From positions 1 through 64,000 of the forward strand of contig NZ_BOMW01000040.1 in the NCBI RefSeq assembly GCF_016862395.1: a DNA stretch of 64,000 nucleotides, written 5' to 3'. The translations under genes were made by a program, and so were the position numbers. Of this stretch, positions 40,802-49,594 are shown piece by piece. Position 1 is the first letter of the stretch; every line of letters starts with the position of its first letter. This stretch comes from Actinoplanes siamensis. Its GTDB lineage: Bacteria; Actinomycetota; Actinomycetes; Mycobacteriales; Micromonosporaceae. Below the pieces are notes generated by a model that searched no databases, was not told where the DNA came from, and worked only from the letters and a program-made list of their open reading frames with translations.

Positions 40802-41887
40802 TCAGAACACCACCACCGAGCGCAGCACGTCGCCGGTGTGCATCTTGGCGAACGCCTGCTCCACCCCGTCCAGCGGGATCTCCTCGGTGACGAACGCGTC
40901 CAGGTCGAGGCGGCCCTGCAGGTACAGCTCGGTCAGCATCGGGAAGTCGCGGCTGGGCAGGCAGTCGCCGTACCAGCTGGACCTCAGCGCGCCGCCGCGG
41001 CCGAAGACGTCGAGCAGCGGCAACTCGATCCGCATGTCCGGGGTGGGCACGCCGACGAGCACCACGGTGCCGGCCAGGTCCCGGGCGTAGAACGCCTGCC
41101 GGTACGTCTCCGGCCGGCCCACCGCCTCGACCACCACGTCGGCGCCGAAGCCACCGGTCAGCTCGCGAACCCGCTCCACCACGTCGTGCTCGCGCGCGTT
41201 CACCGTGTGCGTGGCGCCGAAGCCGCGGGCCCACTCCAGCTTCCGGTCGTCGGTGTCGATCGCGATGATCGTGGTGGCGCCGGCCAGCGCCGCGCCGGCC
41301 ACCGCGCCGTCGCCGACCCCGCCGCAGCCGATCACCGCCACCGAGTCCCCGCGGGTCACCCCGCCGGTGTTGATGGCCGCGCCCAGGCCGGCCATCACGC
41401 CGCAGCCGAGCAGGCCGACCGCGGCCGGCCGGGCCCGCGGGTCCACCTTCGTGCACTGGCCGGCGTGCACCAGCGTCTTCTCCGCGAACGAGCCGATGCC
41501 CAGGGCCGGCGTGAGCTCGGTGCCGTCCTCCAACATCATCTTCTGCGCGGCGTTGTGGGTGGCGAAGCAGTACCACGGCTTTCCCTTGGCGCAGGCGCGG
41601 CAGGTGCCGCAGACCGCGCGCCAGTTCAGCACCACGAAGTCGCCGGGCGCCACGTCGGTGACCCCGTCGCCGACCGACTCGACCACGCCGGCCGCCTCGT
41701 GCCCGAGCAGGAACGGGAAGTCGTCGTTGATCCCGCCCTCCCGGTAGTGCAGGTCGGTGTGGCACACCCCGCACGCCTGCACCCGCACCACGGCCTCGCC
41801 CGGCCCGGGGTCCGGCACCACGATCGTGGCCACCTCGACCGGCTTGCCCTTCTCCCGGGCGATCACGCCCCGAACCCGCTGACTCAT
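40802..41887 (-). CDS. mscR: S-(hydroxymethyl)mycothiol dehydrogenase
   Basis: A 361-residue zinc alcohol dehydrogenase that oxidises the formaldehyde-mycothiol adduct. Catalytic zinc ligands are in ACGVCHTDLHYREG and GHEAAGVVESVG, the structural zinc Cys set is in WRAVCGTCRACAKGKPWYC, and the NAD-binding GCGGVGDGAVAGAAL follows. VPTPDMRIELPLLDVFGRGGALRSSWYGDC is typical of the mycothiol-dependent type. The organism therefore most likely makes mycothiol. The ATG at 41887 was chosen because the sequence MSQRVRGVIA fits the family start. A MarR regulator gene lies 43 bases upstream on the same strand. Confidence 0.93.
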   Translation of the reverse strand: MSQRVRGVIAREKGKPVEVATIVVPDPGPGEAVVRVQACGVCHTDLHYREGGINDDFPFLLGHEAAGVVESVGDGVTDVAPGDFVVLNWRAVCGTCRACAKGKPWYCFATHNAAQKMMLEDGTELTPALGIGSFAEKTLVHAGQCTKVDPRARPAAVGLLGCGVMAGLGAAINTGGVTRGDSVAVIGCGGVGDGAVAGAALAGATTIIAIDTDDRKLEWARGFGATHTVNAREHDVVERVRELTGGFGADVVVEAVGRPETYRQAFYARDLAGTVVLVGVPTPDMRIELPLLDVFGRGGALRSSWYGDCLPSRDFPMLTELYLQGRLDLDAFVTEEIPLDGVEQAFAKMHTGDVLRSVVVF

Positions 41888-41930
41888 CTGTCCCACGCAC
41901 CTTTCGTCATCGCCCACCCTCACCACGACC

Positions 41931-42380
41931 CTACGGATTTTCCAGCAGCGCTTCGGCAAGCTTCGTGAGCTGGCGGACCTGAGCGTCGGTGAGCCGGTCG
42001 AAGATCAGCTGCTGGACGGTACCGGCGTGCCCCGGCGCGCTCGCCACCACCTTGGCGTAGCCCTCGTCGGTGAGCACCGCGATCTGCACCCGGCCGTCGG
42101 CGGCGGCACGCTCGCGGCGCACCCAGCCCTTCTCCTCCAGCCGGGCCACCACGTGGGAGAGCCGGGACAGCGAGGCACAGGCGCGCCGGGCCAGGTGGCT
42201 CATGGGCAGCCGGCGCTCGGGATGCTCGGAGAGGGTCATCAGCACCAGGTAGCCCATGTGGGTCAGCCCGGCGTCCCGCTGCAGCTGTGCCTCCAGCGCG
42301 GCCGGGACCTTGACCAGCACCTCCACCAGCCGCCGCCAGGCCGCCTGCTGTTCCTCGGTCAACCAGCGGGGCTCTTCCAT
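41931..42380 (-). CDS. MarR-family transcriptional regulator
   Basis: A 149-residue winged-helix regulator. The DNA-binding part is LPMSHLARRACASLSRLSHVVARLEEKGWVRRERAAADGRVQIAVLTDEGYA (in order: helix 2, recognition helix, wing). The first 50 and last 40 residues form the dimer helices. Such proteins often respond to phenols, oxidants or drugs. It is upstream of mscR on the same strand, so it may control formaldehyde detoxification, but there is no direct evidence. Confidence 0.9.
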   Translation of the reverse strand: MEEPRWLTEEQQAAWRRLVEVLVKVPAALEAQLQRDAGLTHMGYLVLMTLSEHPERRLPMSHLARRACASLSRLSHVVARLEEKGWVRRERAAADGRVQIAVLTDEGYAKVVASAPGHAGTVQQLIFDRLTDAQVRQLTKLAEALLENP

Positions 42381-42507
42381 GCTGGAAGGTTAGTGGCGTT
42401 CGGACAGTGAGGTATGGGCCGGGCGGACAGCATTCCACCGAACGTCACCGAATCGATCGACTTACGTGAACCTCAGCGAGTAGGCTGTCCGAGGACTTTC
42501 TACCCCG

Positions 42508-42561
42508 ACACGACGCCGGAACCGGCTGGCTGGGGGGCCTCGGCCGGTTCCGGCGTCGTGT
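42508..42561 (-). terminator. Long perfect hairpin after the cupin gene
   Basis: ACACGACGCCGGAACCGGC (42508-42526) pairs perfectly over 19 bp with GCCGGTTCCGGCGTCGTGT (42543-42561) across a 16-base loop. It lies 18 bases after the cupin stop. The minus-strand arm is followed by a short pyrimidine-rich run, fitting a terminator of the EAL-cupin unit. Confidence 0.8.
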
Positions 42562-42579
42562 GCCTTGCGGCGCTGGTTC

Positions 42580-42969
42580 TCACGCGGTGGGCGGCTCGTC
42601 CTGGCCGGCTTCCTCCGCGGCGTCCGCCTCCTCCTTGGTCTTGTGCACCGCGCCGTCGGCGTGCTCCGGCGGGCCGTAGACGGTGTAGAGGACCAGCGGG
42701 TTCGGCCCGTCGTTGAGGAAGTTGTGCTTGCGGCCGGCCGGCACGACCACGAGGTCCCCCTGGGCCACCTTCCGCGTCTCGCCGGAGACGACAGCCTTGC
42801 CGACGCCGCTGACGAAGGTGAGGATCTGGTCCACCTCGTGGACCTCCTCACCGATCTCGCCGCCCGGCGGGATGGTCATGACGACGAGCTGAGTGTGCTT
42901 GCCGGTCCAGAGGACACGGCGGAAATCCGGACTCTGCTCCGCGACAGTGGCGATCGTGTAGTGCTCCAT
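42580..42969 (-). CDS. Cupin-domain protein
   Basis: A 129-residue single-domain cupin. Motif 1 is IPPGGEIGEEVHEVDQILTFVSG, with the metal-binding Glu and His, and motif 2 is GDLVVVPAGRKHNFLNDG with the last His. The C-terminal 35 residues are Glu/Ala-rich and probably disordered. Small cupins of this type bind a metal and can be isomerases, dioxygenases or storage-like proteins; the role is not known. It follows the EAL gene on the same strand by 18 bases and precedes a strong terminator. Confidence 0.85.
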   Translation of the reverse strand: MEHYTIATVAEQSPDFRRVLWTGKHTQLVVMTIPPGGEIGEEVHEVDQILTFVSGVGKAVVSGETRKVAQGDLVVVPAGRKHNFLNDGPNPLVLYTVYGPPEHADGAVHKTKEEADAAEEAGQDEPPTA

Positions 42970-42987
42970 GGCAGCACGTTACCCAAC

Positions 42988-44667
42988 TCAGGCGTCGCGC
43001 AACCGGCCCGGCACGACCGGCGACGGGCGCCCGATCAGGTAGCCCTGGACGTAGTCGACGCCCAGCTCACGCAACATCCGCAGGGTCGCCTCGTCCTGCA
43101 CGAACTCGGCCACCGTGTGGATCCCGTACGCCTGGCACACCTGCACCAGCGCGCGTACCAGCACCTGGTCCTGCGGGTTACCGGCCAGGTCCACCACGTA
43201 CTCCCCGTCGATCTTGACGAGGTCGATCGGGAAGAGCCGCAGGTAGCGGAACGACGCGTAGCCGGAGCCGAAGTCGTCGAGCGCCAGGGAGCAGCCCAGG
43301 TCGCGGATCCGGTCGGCGAACCGGCGGGCCTCGCTCAGGTTCCCGATCAGCGCCGTCTCGGTGATCTCGAAGGTGAGTTGCCCGGGGTTCACCCGGTACT
43401 GCGCGAGCAGCCGCTCCACCTCGGCGGTCAGGCGCGGGTCGCCGACCGAGCGGCCGGACAGGTTGATCTGCAGGCCCATCCCGGGCTGCTCGGCGGCGAG
43501 CCGCATGGCCCGCTCCACCACCCACAGGTCGATGTCGAAGACCGCGTCCAGCCGCTCCGCGGTGTCCAGCACGTGGATCGGCGACTGCGGGCCGTCCGCG
43601 TCGTCGAGCACCCGCAGCAGCAGCTCGTGCCGCGTGACCCGATTGGTCTGCAGCTCCAGGATCGGTTGCGAGTAGAGGGTGAACCGGTCGGTGCCGAGCG
43701 CGTCGGCCACCCGGTTGCGGTACGAGCCCTGGCGGTCCCGCGCCGGCACCGGGTGCGCGACCAGGGTGATCGGGCAGTCCACCTCGCGCGACTGCCGCCA
43801 GGCCTGCTCGGCGTCGATCAGCAGGTCGTGGCTGCCGGCCTCGGAGTCCGGCCGGAACCGGACCAGGCCACCCCAGACCAGCGTGCCGGACTCCGCGCGC
43901 AGCGCCTCGACCAGGGCGGCCGCCTGCTTGCGGGCGGCGGACCAGTTGGTCGACGTGAGCAGGACCGCGAGCTCGTTGGTGCCGACCCGGCCGAGCAACT
44001 GCTCCGGCCCGACCCGGTCCTCGAGCCTCCGGGCGGTCCGCTGCAGCAACTCGGGGTTGCGCTCCGGGCGGACCGCGTCGCCGGCCCGCTCCGCCTGCAC
44101 CCGCAGCACCAGCAGCGCGCCGGCGGCGGCCCGGCGCAGCGCGCGGTCGATCTCGTCGGCGAACCGGGCGCGGGTCAGCAGCCCGGTCGCCGGATCCGGC
44201 TCGACCAGCGAGGACTGCACGGTCTCGCCCCGGCGGGTGAGCCGGGCGTCCTCGCGGCGGGCACGCTCGCGGTCGGTGACATCGCGGACCGTGCCCCGGA
44301 TGCCGCGGACCGTGCCGTCCGGGCTCGTCACCGGCTCGAGCCGGCAGTCCACGTCGAACCAGCCGCCGTCCTGGCGCATCAGCCGGACCGTGGCGAGCAC
44401 GGTGGCCCGGCTGGTCCAGGCCTCGGTGATGGCGCCGAGCGCGGTGGCCAGATCGTCCCGGTGTACGTAGCGGGCCAGCACCTGGCGGGTCATCTCGCTC
44501 TCCGCGGGGGCCCGGCCGAGCATCGCGGACAGGGCCGCCGACCAGACGATCTGGTCGCTCGCGGCGATGTAGGAGAACCAGGCGGCGCGGTCCTCGACCG
44601 GCGGGCGCGGCTCGGGCAGCGAGGCGGCCGGCGGCGCCCATCGCTCCCGTTCCTCGGGCACGGTCAT
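42988..44667 (-). CDS. PAS-GGDEF-EAL protein with degenerate GGDEF
   Basis: A 559-residue cytoplasmic signalling protein. Residues 25-135 form a PAS domain with a PAC motif (RDVTDRERARRE). Residues 155-295 look like a GGDEF domain, but the signature is VGTNELAVLL instead of GGDEF, so diguanylate cyclase activity is lost. The EAL domain (310-550) keeps most catalytic residues: HELLLRV for EALLR, NLSG, EITET, ALDDFGSGYASF, DLVKIDGEYV and AEFVQDE. It may break down cyclic-di-GMP, but EAL has become ELL and AEGVE has become AEFVQ, so activity is uncertain. No membrane segment is present. A near-perfect palindrome lies 58 bases before the start. Confidence 0.88.
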   Translation of the reverse strand: MTVPEERERWAPPAASLPEPRPPVEDRAAWFSYIAASDQIVWSAALSAMLGRAPAESEMTRQVLARYVHRDDLATALGAITEAWTSRATVLATVRLMRQDGGWFDVDCRLEPVTSPDGTVRGIRGTVRDVTDRERARREDARLTRRGETVQSSLVEPDPATGLLTRARFADEIDRALRRAAAGALLVLRVQAERAGDAVRPERNPELLQRTARRLEDRVGPEQLLGRVGTNELAVLLTSTNWSAARKQAAALVEALRAESGTLVWGGLVRFRPDSEAGSHDLLIDAEQAWRQSREVDCPITLVAHPVPARDRQGSYRNRVADALGTDRFTLYSQPILELQTNRVTRHELLLRVLDDADGPQSPIHVLDTAERLDAVFDIDLWVVERAMRLAAEQPGMGLQINLSGRSVGDPRLTAEVERLLAQYRVNPGQLTFEITETALIGNLSEARRFADRIRDLGCSLALDDFGSGYASFRYLRLFPIDLVKIDGEYVVDLAGNPQDQVLVRALVQVCQAYGIHTVAEFVQDEATLRMLRELGVDYVQGYLIGRPSPVVPGRLRDA

Positions 44668-45003
44668 CCGGCGGCACCTCCCCCCTCGCGCACGACTGTC
44701 TCCGCTGCCACCAAGTCCCTCACCTATTACGACCCGTCACCGGGCCGTAATAACAGTGGACGCCACCGTCAAAGTTTTGACGTATCCGCAGGCAAGGCCA
44801 GGAGCAGGGAATTATCGCCCATCCAGAGTATCGAAACAACCGAACGGTGGACCGCTATGCCACCCAAAGCTACCGAAAAGCGTCGCGGCCTCCATAACAG
44901 AAAGTCACTGCGAGTGTTCATCGGAAAACCTTCAGCGATCCCCTACCCGCAAGTCACCGTCCACATGCACGCCACGTTCCGAGAACCATGCGCTGGGTGA
45001 GCG
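44668..45003. other. 340-bp stretch with a palindrome and no clear gene
   Basis: The base composition here is less GC-rich. A 46-codon frame from the ATG at 44860 (MPPKATEKRRGLHNRKSL...) is open but has mixed third positions and no good ribosome site, so I do not call it a gene. The palindrome at 44725-44752 is listed separately. Confidence 0.4.
44725..44752. promoter_or_regulatory. 11-bp inverted repeat upstream of the PAS-EAL gene
   Basis: TATTACGACCC and GGGCCGTAATA pair with one mismatch around the 6-base spacer GTCACC, 58 bases before the start of the PAS-EAL gene. AT-rich ends within GC-rich surroundings and its place over the expected promoter make it a probable operator. Confidence 0.45.
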
Positions 45004-45590
45004 TCACTCGACGACCGGAGTGATCTCCAGCTCGTTGATCCGCTGCCGGACCGGCCGCATCGCCGCCTCCGGCTCCCGGGCGGAGACGCCGCCGGCGGAT
45101 GCGGACGAACACGCGGTTGCCGACCCGCTCCAGCACCGCCTGCCGGCGCACGTCGCTCTCCCACCGCCGCGGGCCCCGATACGTGTCGCCGCCGCGCTCG
45201 ATCGCCAACCGCCGCCCGTCCGGTGCGCCGAGCACGAAGTCGATGCGGTAACCACCGATCCGGAACCGCGGAACCGGCCGGCAGCCGCGGACCGCGAGCA
45301 GGCGCAGCACGTCCCGCTCGAAGTCGTTCCCGAAGTCGGCCTCCACCACGCCGCCCGGCCCGGCGAGGCCTTGCAACTGACCCCAGACGCCGCTCGTCGA
45401 GGCCGCGCCGGGCGTCCGTCCGCAGCCGGGACGGACCGGCCGGGGAGACGGTGATCAGCGCGCGGTCCGGGTCGTGGTCGTCAGGACCGGCGTGGCGACC
45501 AGCGGGTAGCGGACCCGGGCACTGCCCATGGTCGCCTCCAGGATGCCGTGGCCCCGGACCATTTCCCGCCGACGTGCCCGACCCGGTGTT
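45004..45590 (-). pseudogene. Frameshifted remnant of a helicase-type protein with a C-terminal restriction-endonuclease-like domain
   Basis: Four consecutive pieces of one protein can be read on the minus strand in different frames. They are HGILEATMGSARVRYPLV (near 45550), DDHDPDRALITVSPAGPSR (near 45460), NDFERDVLRLLAVRGCRPV through LAIERGGDTYRG and RRQAVLERVGNRVFVRIR (45370-45110), and AMRPVRQRINELEITPVVE (ending at 45004). Together they match the C-terminus of large AAA/helicase proteins that end in a Vsr/MTES_1575-type nuclease domain. At least three frame changes and loss of the N-terminal part make it non-functional. The usual catalytic Glu-Cys/Asp region reads LAIERGG. More decayed sequence may lie upstream to 45949. 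Confidence 0.7.
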
Positions 45591-45949
45591 CGCGCTCACC
45601 GCGGCAGCTCCCAGCCGGCCGTGACCACGAATGAGCACCGCCCGTCACCGCCCCCACCCGCGCCGACTGTCCCGCCCGACCCGGACCAGTCGAACGGCCA
45701 GCCGTCGCCGTCGATGAGCCCTGATCAGGCAACCGCACCGCGGCGGAACCGGTGGACGCCGCCCGGGGCGGACGGGCGGCATCCACCGGGCGGCTCCGGC
45801 CCGCCGCCGGCAGAGGCTCCAGAAGCGTCACCACTCGGGAGGACGTCGCCGCCCGGAGCGCCACCCTCGCGGGCGGGCGCCCCCTCCCGGCGAGCAAGCG
45901 TCGCCGCTCGACGAAGGGAGCGCCATCGCCCGTCAGCAAGCGCCACCGC
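45591..45949. other. 360-bp stretch without a gene
   Basis: The reading frames here are Arg/Ser/Pro-rich on both strands and I cannot support a gene. It lies just upstream of the helicase/nuclease pseudogene and may hold its unrecognisable remainder. Confidence 0.4.
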
Positions 45950-46618
45950 TCAGGGGAACCGCATGCGCCGGGGCCGCGGGATGACCGGAGGCGGCAGCGG
46001 CAGGTCGTCGAGGTGGCTCCAGTTCAGCGTGCCGTTGTCCGTGGATTTCACCTCGCCCAGGCACGCCCGGAGCAGGCCGAGATTCGGCGCTCCGGCATAG
46101 CCGGCGATGACCACCTCCGGTTTCGGCTCGATCCCGGAGATCGCCGCGCAGATCTTGGCAACCTCGCGCTCGTCGACCGCGTCCAGCGGGAGCGGCGCCT
46201 CCACCGGGGATCGGCGCCACGGCGGCCCGAACCGGCCGAGCAGCTCCCGCGCGAGACGGCCGAACGAGCGGCCCACCTCGGCGTCGGCCATCGACAGGCG
46301 CGCGGACTGCCCGTAGCACCACGGCACGACGATGTGCCCGTTGATCAGCACCAACTGGTACACCGACCGCGGCACGCTGATGATCTCGGCGCCCGGCAGC
46401 GTGCCGAGGAAGAGGACCAGCTCCTCGTAGGGCAACGGCCAGCGCGGATTGCCCAGCACGCGCTCCACGGTCTGTGTCATGGCCGGGTGGGCGTGCACCT
46501 CACGGTCGATCGCTGTACTCAGGGCCTCGGGCACCCGGGTCCACAGCTCGTCGGCGATCTTGTCGCCGAACTGCTCGACCAGCCAATCGCTGGGACCGAC
46601 GAGAACGTCTGGACGCAT
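45950..46618 (-). CDS. Hypothetical cytoplasmic protein, 222 residues
   Basis: The frame begins with an ATG at 46618 and has codon use like real genes in the window. Sequence features are a start with GPSDWLVEQFGDKIADELW, a hydrophobic middle strand (SVYQLVLINGHIVVPWCYG), an acidic-basic helix region, and a Pro/Arg-rich end. No signal peptide, membrane segment or known catalytic motif is seen. I do not recognise a family. It stands alone between a pseudogene and a long stretch without genes. Confidence 0.55.
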   Translation of the reverse strand: MRPDVLVGPSDWLVEQFGDKIADELWTRVPEALSTAIDREVHAHPAMTQTVERVLGNPRWPLPYEELVLFLGTLPGAEIISVPRSVYQLVLINGHIVVPWCYGQSARLSMADAEVGRSFGRLARELLGRFGPPWRRSPVEAPLPLDAVDEREVAKICAAISGIEPKPEVVIAGYAGAPNLGLLRACLGEVKSTDNGTLNWSHLDDLPLPPPVIPRPRRMRFP

Positions 46619-48262
46619 TCCTCACCACCACCGTCCGTGATGTCGACGTCACTGCTGGCTAGAAGAGTTGCACTTCCGATGATCGACTGGAAGGGGCCGC
46701 GACGAGATCATAAAAACAAGCACGAATGAAATCGCACGTACCGAGCAAAGATTAGTCACCGCGACGGGACATCGAGCCGAGAAGCATCAAAACCTGCAAC
46801 TTGCGCGGCGAAGCGCACGCGCAAGTTGCAGACCGGTTTCGCCATTCCCCGTACCCGACATTGAACACCCGACTTATTTCCGAGCGGTGACAGAGAGGCA
46901 AACATCCTTTCACCCGACATGATCAAACCGCTTGCGACCTGCGCGGGGGCCGACTGGCCGAGCAATCCGGCCGCCGGCCCGAGGTCGGCCCGGCCGATCG
47001 AAATTCCTTCCACGTCGTGCCCACTCCTTACGCCTGGATCCACATAGCTGGCACAGAGTGCTCGCAACCGGGCGAACCTCGGACGTTTGCGCAACTTGAG
47101 ACGGGCCGAGTGTCGGATTCCCGTCAGAACATCTGTTCTCAGATCGAGAACTTCCCGCAGGCGCTCTCCCGGTCCCCTCCGCCTCGCCCCCATCCGATCC
47201 CGCTGCCCGGATCGGACCTCGGCCGGGGCGCGCACGCACGTAGTGGCATCCGCACCAGCCAGCCAGCCAGCAACCCTTGGAGACGGCGCCTCGGAAAGCA
47301 CCGCCGTACGCATCGGTCGGCGCAGCGATCGTCACGGCGTCGAGACGTCGCCCTGACAGGCGCCAGCGAAACGCCAGGCCAGACAATTATCGAGTGATTA
47401 ATAACGACCGATCACGGTTGCGGAGCCGACGACTCCACGCAATGGGCCACCGTCGAACAGAGCCGTCCGGCCCTATTCCGTCCTCCCAATAATCAGACAC
47501 CCGAATCCGCAACGGTCAACGCCTCCGAATCCGCACCCGGAGCCGCAATACGTGAACGATTTCCGCCCTCCGCACCGCATTCCCGGCGGGACTGTCACTC
47601 TCTGCGGAACGCCGTGATCGCTGACACCGCGTAAGCACCCGGCGGTCGGCACCGAGTTACCAGCCCCCGTGGATCTGCGAGCCATCGGCCCACCCACCTG
47701 TCCGAACTCGGGCCTCCGAAGATCCGCCAATCACTCCCGATCACTCATGTCCCCGCCTATCCGGTAACGGCAAATCCGGCGCCATCCCCCAATCGGACAC
47801 CAAAACCGCCAGCACGGACGGTCGCCCCATCCGAGCTCTGGGCCGCCCCCATTCCGGCGCAGAAGCCGATCGGCGGATCTCGGCCTGAACCGGTACAGCA
47901 CCCGACCCGCCAAGCCCTGGTGGGAGCCGGCGCCGGAGGTCAACTCAGAATGATTCCCGCAGGTGGCGAAGGCGGATGCCGGCCATCGGCGACCATGGCA
48001 CCGGATGCCACGGCATGCGCCTGCCCCGATCGCCGAGTCGCCCCGTGCAGCGCGGATCCGAACCGGACGCCGGCCGCTCACCCCGGGTTCGCCGTCCCCT
48101 CCGCACAGGTCTCGATCACCACACGCCCGGTGGTCGACGCGGCGCCGACCGTCTCCCCGGTCGCCGCCTGCCAGCGGAGATCTGCTCCGCAAGTGGCACG
48201 GCTTTCCGCGGACCGCACCGTGCGCCAGCGATCCTGCCCGCCGCCCGCGCTACGGTGCCCGG
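46619..48262. other. 1.6 kb with no convincing gene and lower GC
   Basis: Both strands show only short Arg/Ser-rich frames without G/C-biased third positions. The GC content is visibly lower than the surroundings, especially around 46620-47700. Features seen are a 14-bp hairpin (46794-46831) and many short scattered repeats of CGAATCCGCA/ATCCGCACC type near 47500-47550. The stretch could be a decayed insertion or a structural RNA-free spacer. Confidence 0.45.
46794..46831. repeat. 14-bp perfect inverted repeat
   Basis: CTGCAACTTGCGCG and CGCGCAAGTTGCAG flank the 10-base loop GCGAAGCGCA. A related CGCAACTTG lies near 47090. It has no adjacent gene end, so a terminator role is not obvious; it could be a protein-binding site or the tip of a vanished mobile element. 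Confidence 0.6.
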
Positions 48263-49558
48263 GTGAGTTCAGTCAGCCCGGCCGAGGAGGCCGCCACCGT
48301 GATCGCCGCGGTGCTCGGCGATCTTCGCTCCGGCCGCCACCGGGGCGTCGTCGTCGACTCGCCGCCCGGCGCCGGCAAGTCGACACTGGTGGTACGCGCG
48401 GCCGGGGAGGTGGCCGCGACCGGCGAGCCGCTGATCATCGTGGCCCAGACGAATGAGCAGGTGGACGACCTGATCGAGCGGCTCGGCGCTCGATCACCCG
48501 AGGTGAGCGTGGGGCGGTTGTCCGCAGTCGACTACGAGCGCAGCGACCGGGTGAAGGCGCACCCGAACTGCCGGGTCGCGGCCAAGGTGCCCGATCTCGG
48601 GTCGCCGGCGGTGACCATCGGGACGGCTGCCAAGTGGGCGACGGTCACCGAGGGCAGCTGGCCGTGGGCGATCGTCGACGAGGCCTATCAGATGCGGTCG
48701 GACGCGCTGTTGCGAGTGGCGCCACGGTTCGAGCGCGCGCTGTTCGTGGGCGATCCCGGTCAGCTCGACCCGTTCTCGACGGTCGAGGTGGAGCGCTGGA
48801 CCGGCCTCTCCTGGGATCCCATGCAGAGCGCGGTGGCGGTGTTGCTGCGGCACAATCCGGAGCTTCCGGTGCATCGACTGCCGGTCTCCTGGCGGTTGCC
48901 GGCTTCCGCCGCGCCGGTGGTGGCCGAGGCGTTCTATCCGTTCACCGGGTTCCGCTCGGGCACCGGACCGGGTGATCGCACCCTGCACTTCGAGCGGCCC
49001 GCCGAGACACCGCTCGACCAGGTGCTGGATTCCGCGGCGAAGACCGGTTGGGGCCTGCACGAGCTGCCCGCGCGATTCACCGTGCGCACCGACGCGGAGG
49101 CGGCGGCCGCCTGTGCCCAGCTCGCCGCCCGCGCGCTGGCCCGGGGCGGGATCGCCGGGTCGGAGGCCGGGACCGGGGCGCTCACCGCGACCCGGATCGC
49201 GATCGGCGCCGCGCATCGGGACCAGGCCGCGGCGATCCGCGCCCTGCTGCCTCCGGAGGCGGCAGGCATCACCGTCGACACCGCGAACCGCCTGCAGGGC
49301 CGGGAGTACGACCTGACCGTCGTGCTTCACCCGCTCTCCGGCCGGCGTGACGCCACAGCGTTCCATCTGGAGTCCGGGCGGCTCTGCGTGCTCACCTCGC
49401 GGCACCGGCACGCCTGCGTGGCGGTGGCCCGTTCCGGCATCCCCGAACTGCTCGACGCACATCCCTCGACCGAGCCCGTGCATCTGAACGTGCCGGTCAA
49501 GTTCCCGGACGGGTGGGAGGCGAACCAGTCGATGTTGGCGCATTTATACCGAACGTAA
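48263..49558 (+). CDS. SF1-type DNA/RNA helicase-like ATPase
   Basis: From the GTG at 48263 the product is 431 residues. Walker A is SPPGAGKST (about 32-40), the DEAx-type Walker B is AIVDEAYQM (about 138), the Q-binding motif III is FVGDPGQLDPF, motif IV/V lie around TVDTANRLQGREYDLTVVLH, and motif VI is VLTSRHRHACVAV. This is the compact core of the UvrD/Upf1-like superfamily 1 without accessory domains. It should bind nucleic acid and translocate using ATP. The gene is followed 36 bases later by a Beta-family gene and then a prim-pol gene, all on the same strand. Confidence 0.85.
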   Translation: MSSVSPAEEAATVIAAVLGDLRSGRHRGVVVDSPPGAGKSTLVVRAAGEVAATGEPLIIVAQTNEQVDDLIERLGARSPEVSVGRLSAVDYERSDRVKAHPNCRVAAKVPDLGSPAVTIGTAAKWATVTEGSWPWAIVDEAYQMRSDALLRVAPRFERALFVGDPGQLDPFSTVEVERWTGLSWDPMQSAVAVLLRHNPELPVHRLPVSWRLPASAAPVVAEAFYPFTGFRSGTGPGDRTLHFERPAETPLDQVLDSAAKTGWGLHELPARFTVRTDAEAAAACAQLAARALARGGIAGSEAGTGALTATRIAIGAAHRDQAAAIRALLPPEAAGITVDTANRLQGREYDLTVVLHPLSGRRDATAFHLESGRLCVLTSRHRHACVAVARSGIPELLDAHPSTEPVHLNVPVKFPDGWEANQSMLAHLYRT

Positions 49559-49594
49559 CCCACCGGTAACCGCTGATCCGGTTACCGTGGTGCT

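Noticed and set aside
42565..45000. 811-residue open frame on the plus strand
   Set aside because: It is antisense to the cupin and PAS-EAL genes and crosses a terminator; it has no domain pattern.
44860..45000. 46-codon frame starting MPPKATEKRRGL
   Set aside because: Third positions are not G/C-biased, no ribosome site is clear, and no family is known; too weak to list as a gene.
46756..47313. 185-residue minus-strand frame in the lower-GC gap
   Set aside because: Its codon use is unlike real genes here, it lacks a ribosome site, and it runs through the 14-bp hairpin.
47731..48192. 153-residue minus-strand frame before the helicase
   Set aside because: The product is Gly/Arg-rich without any pattern, and it looks like non-coding sequence.
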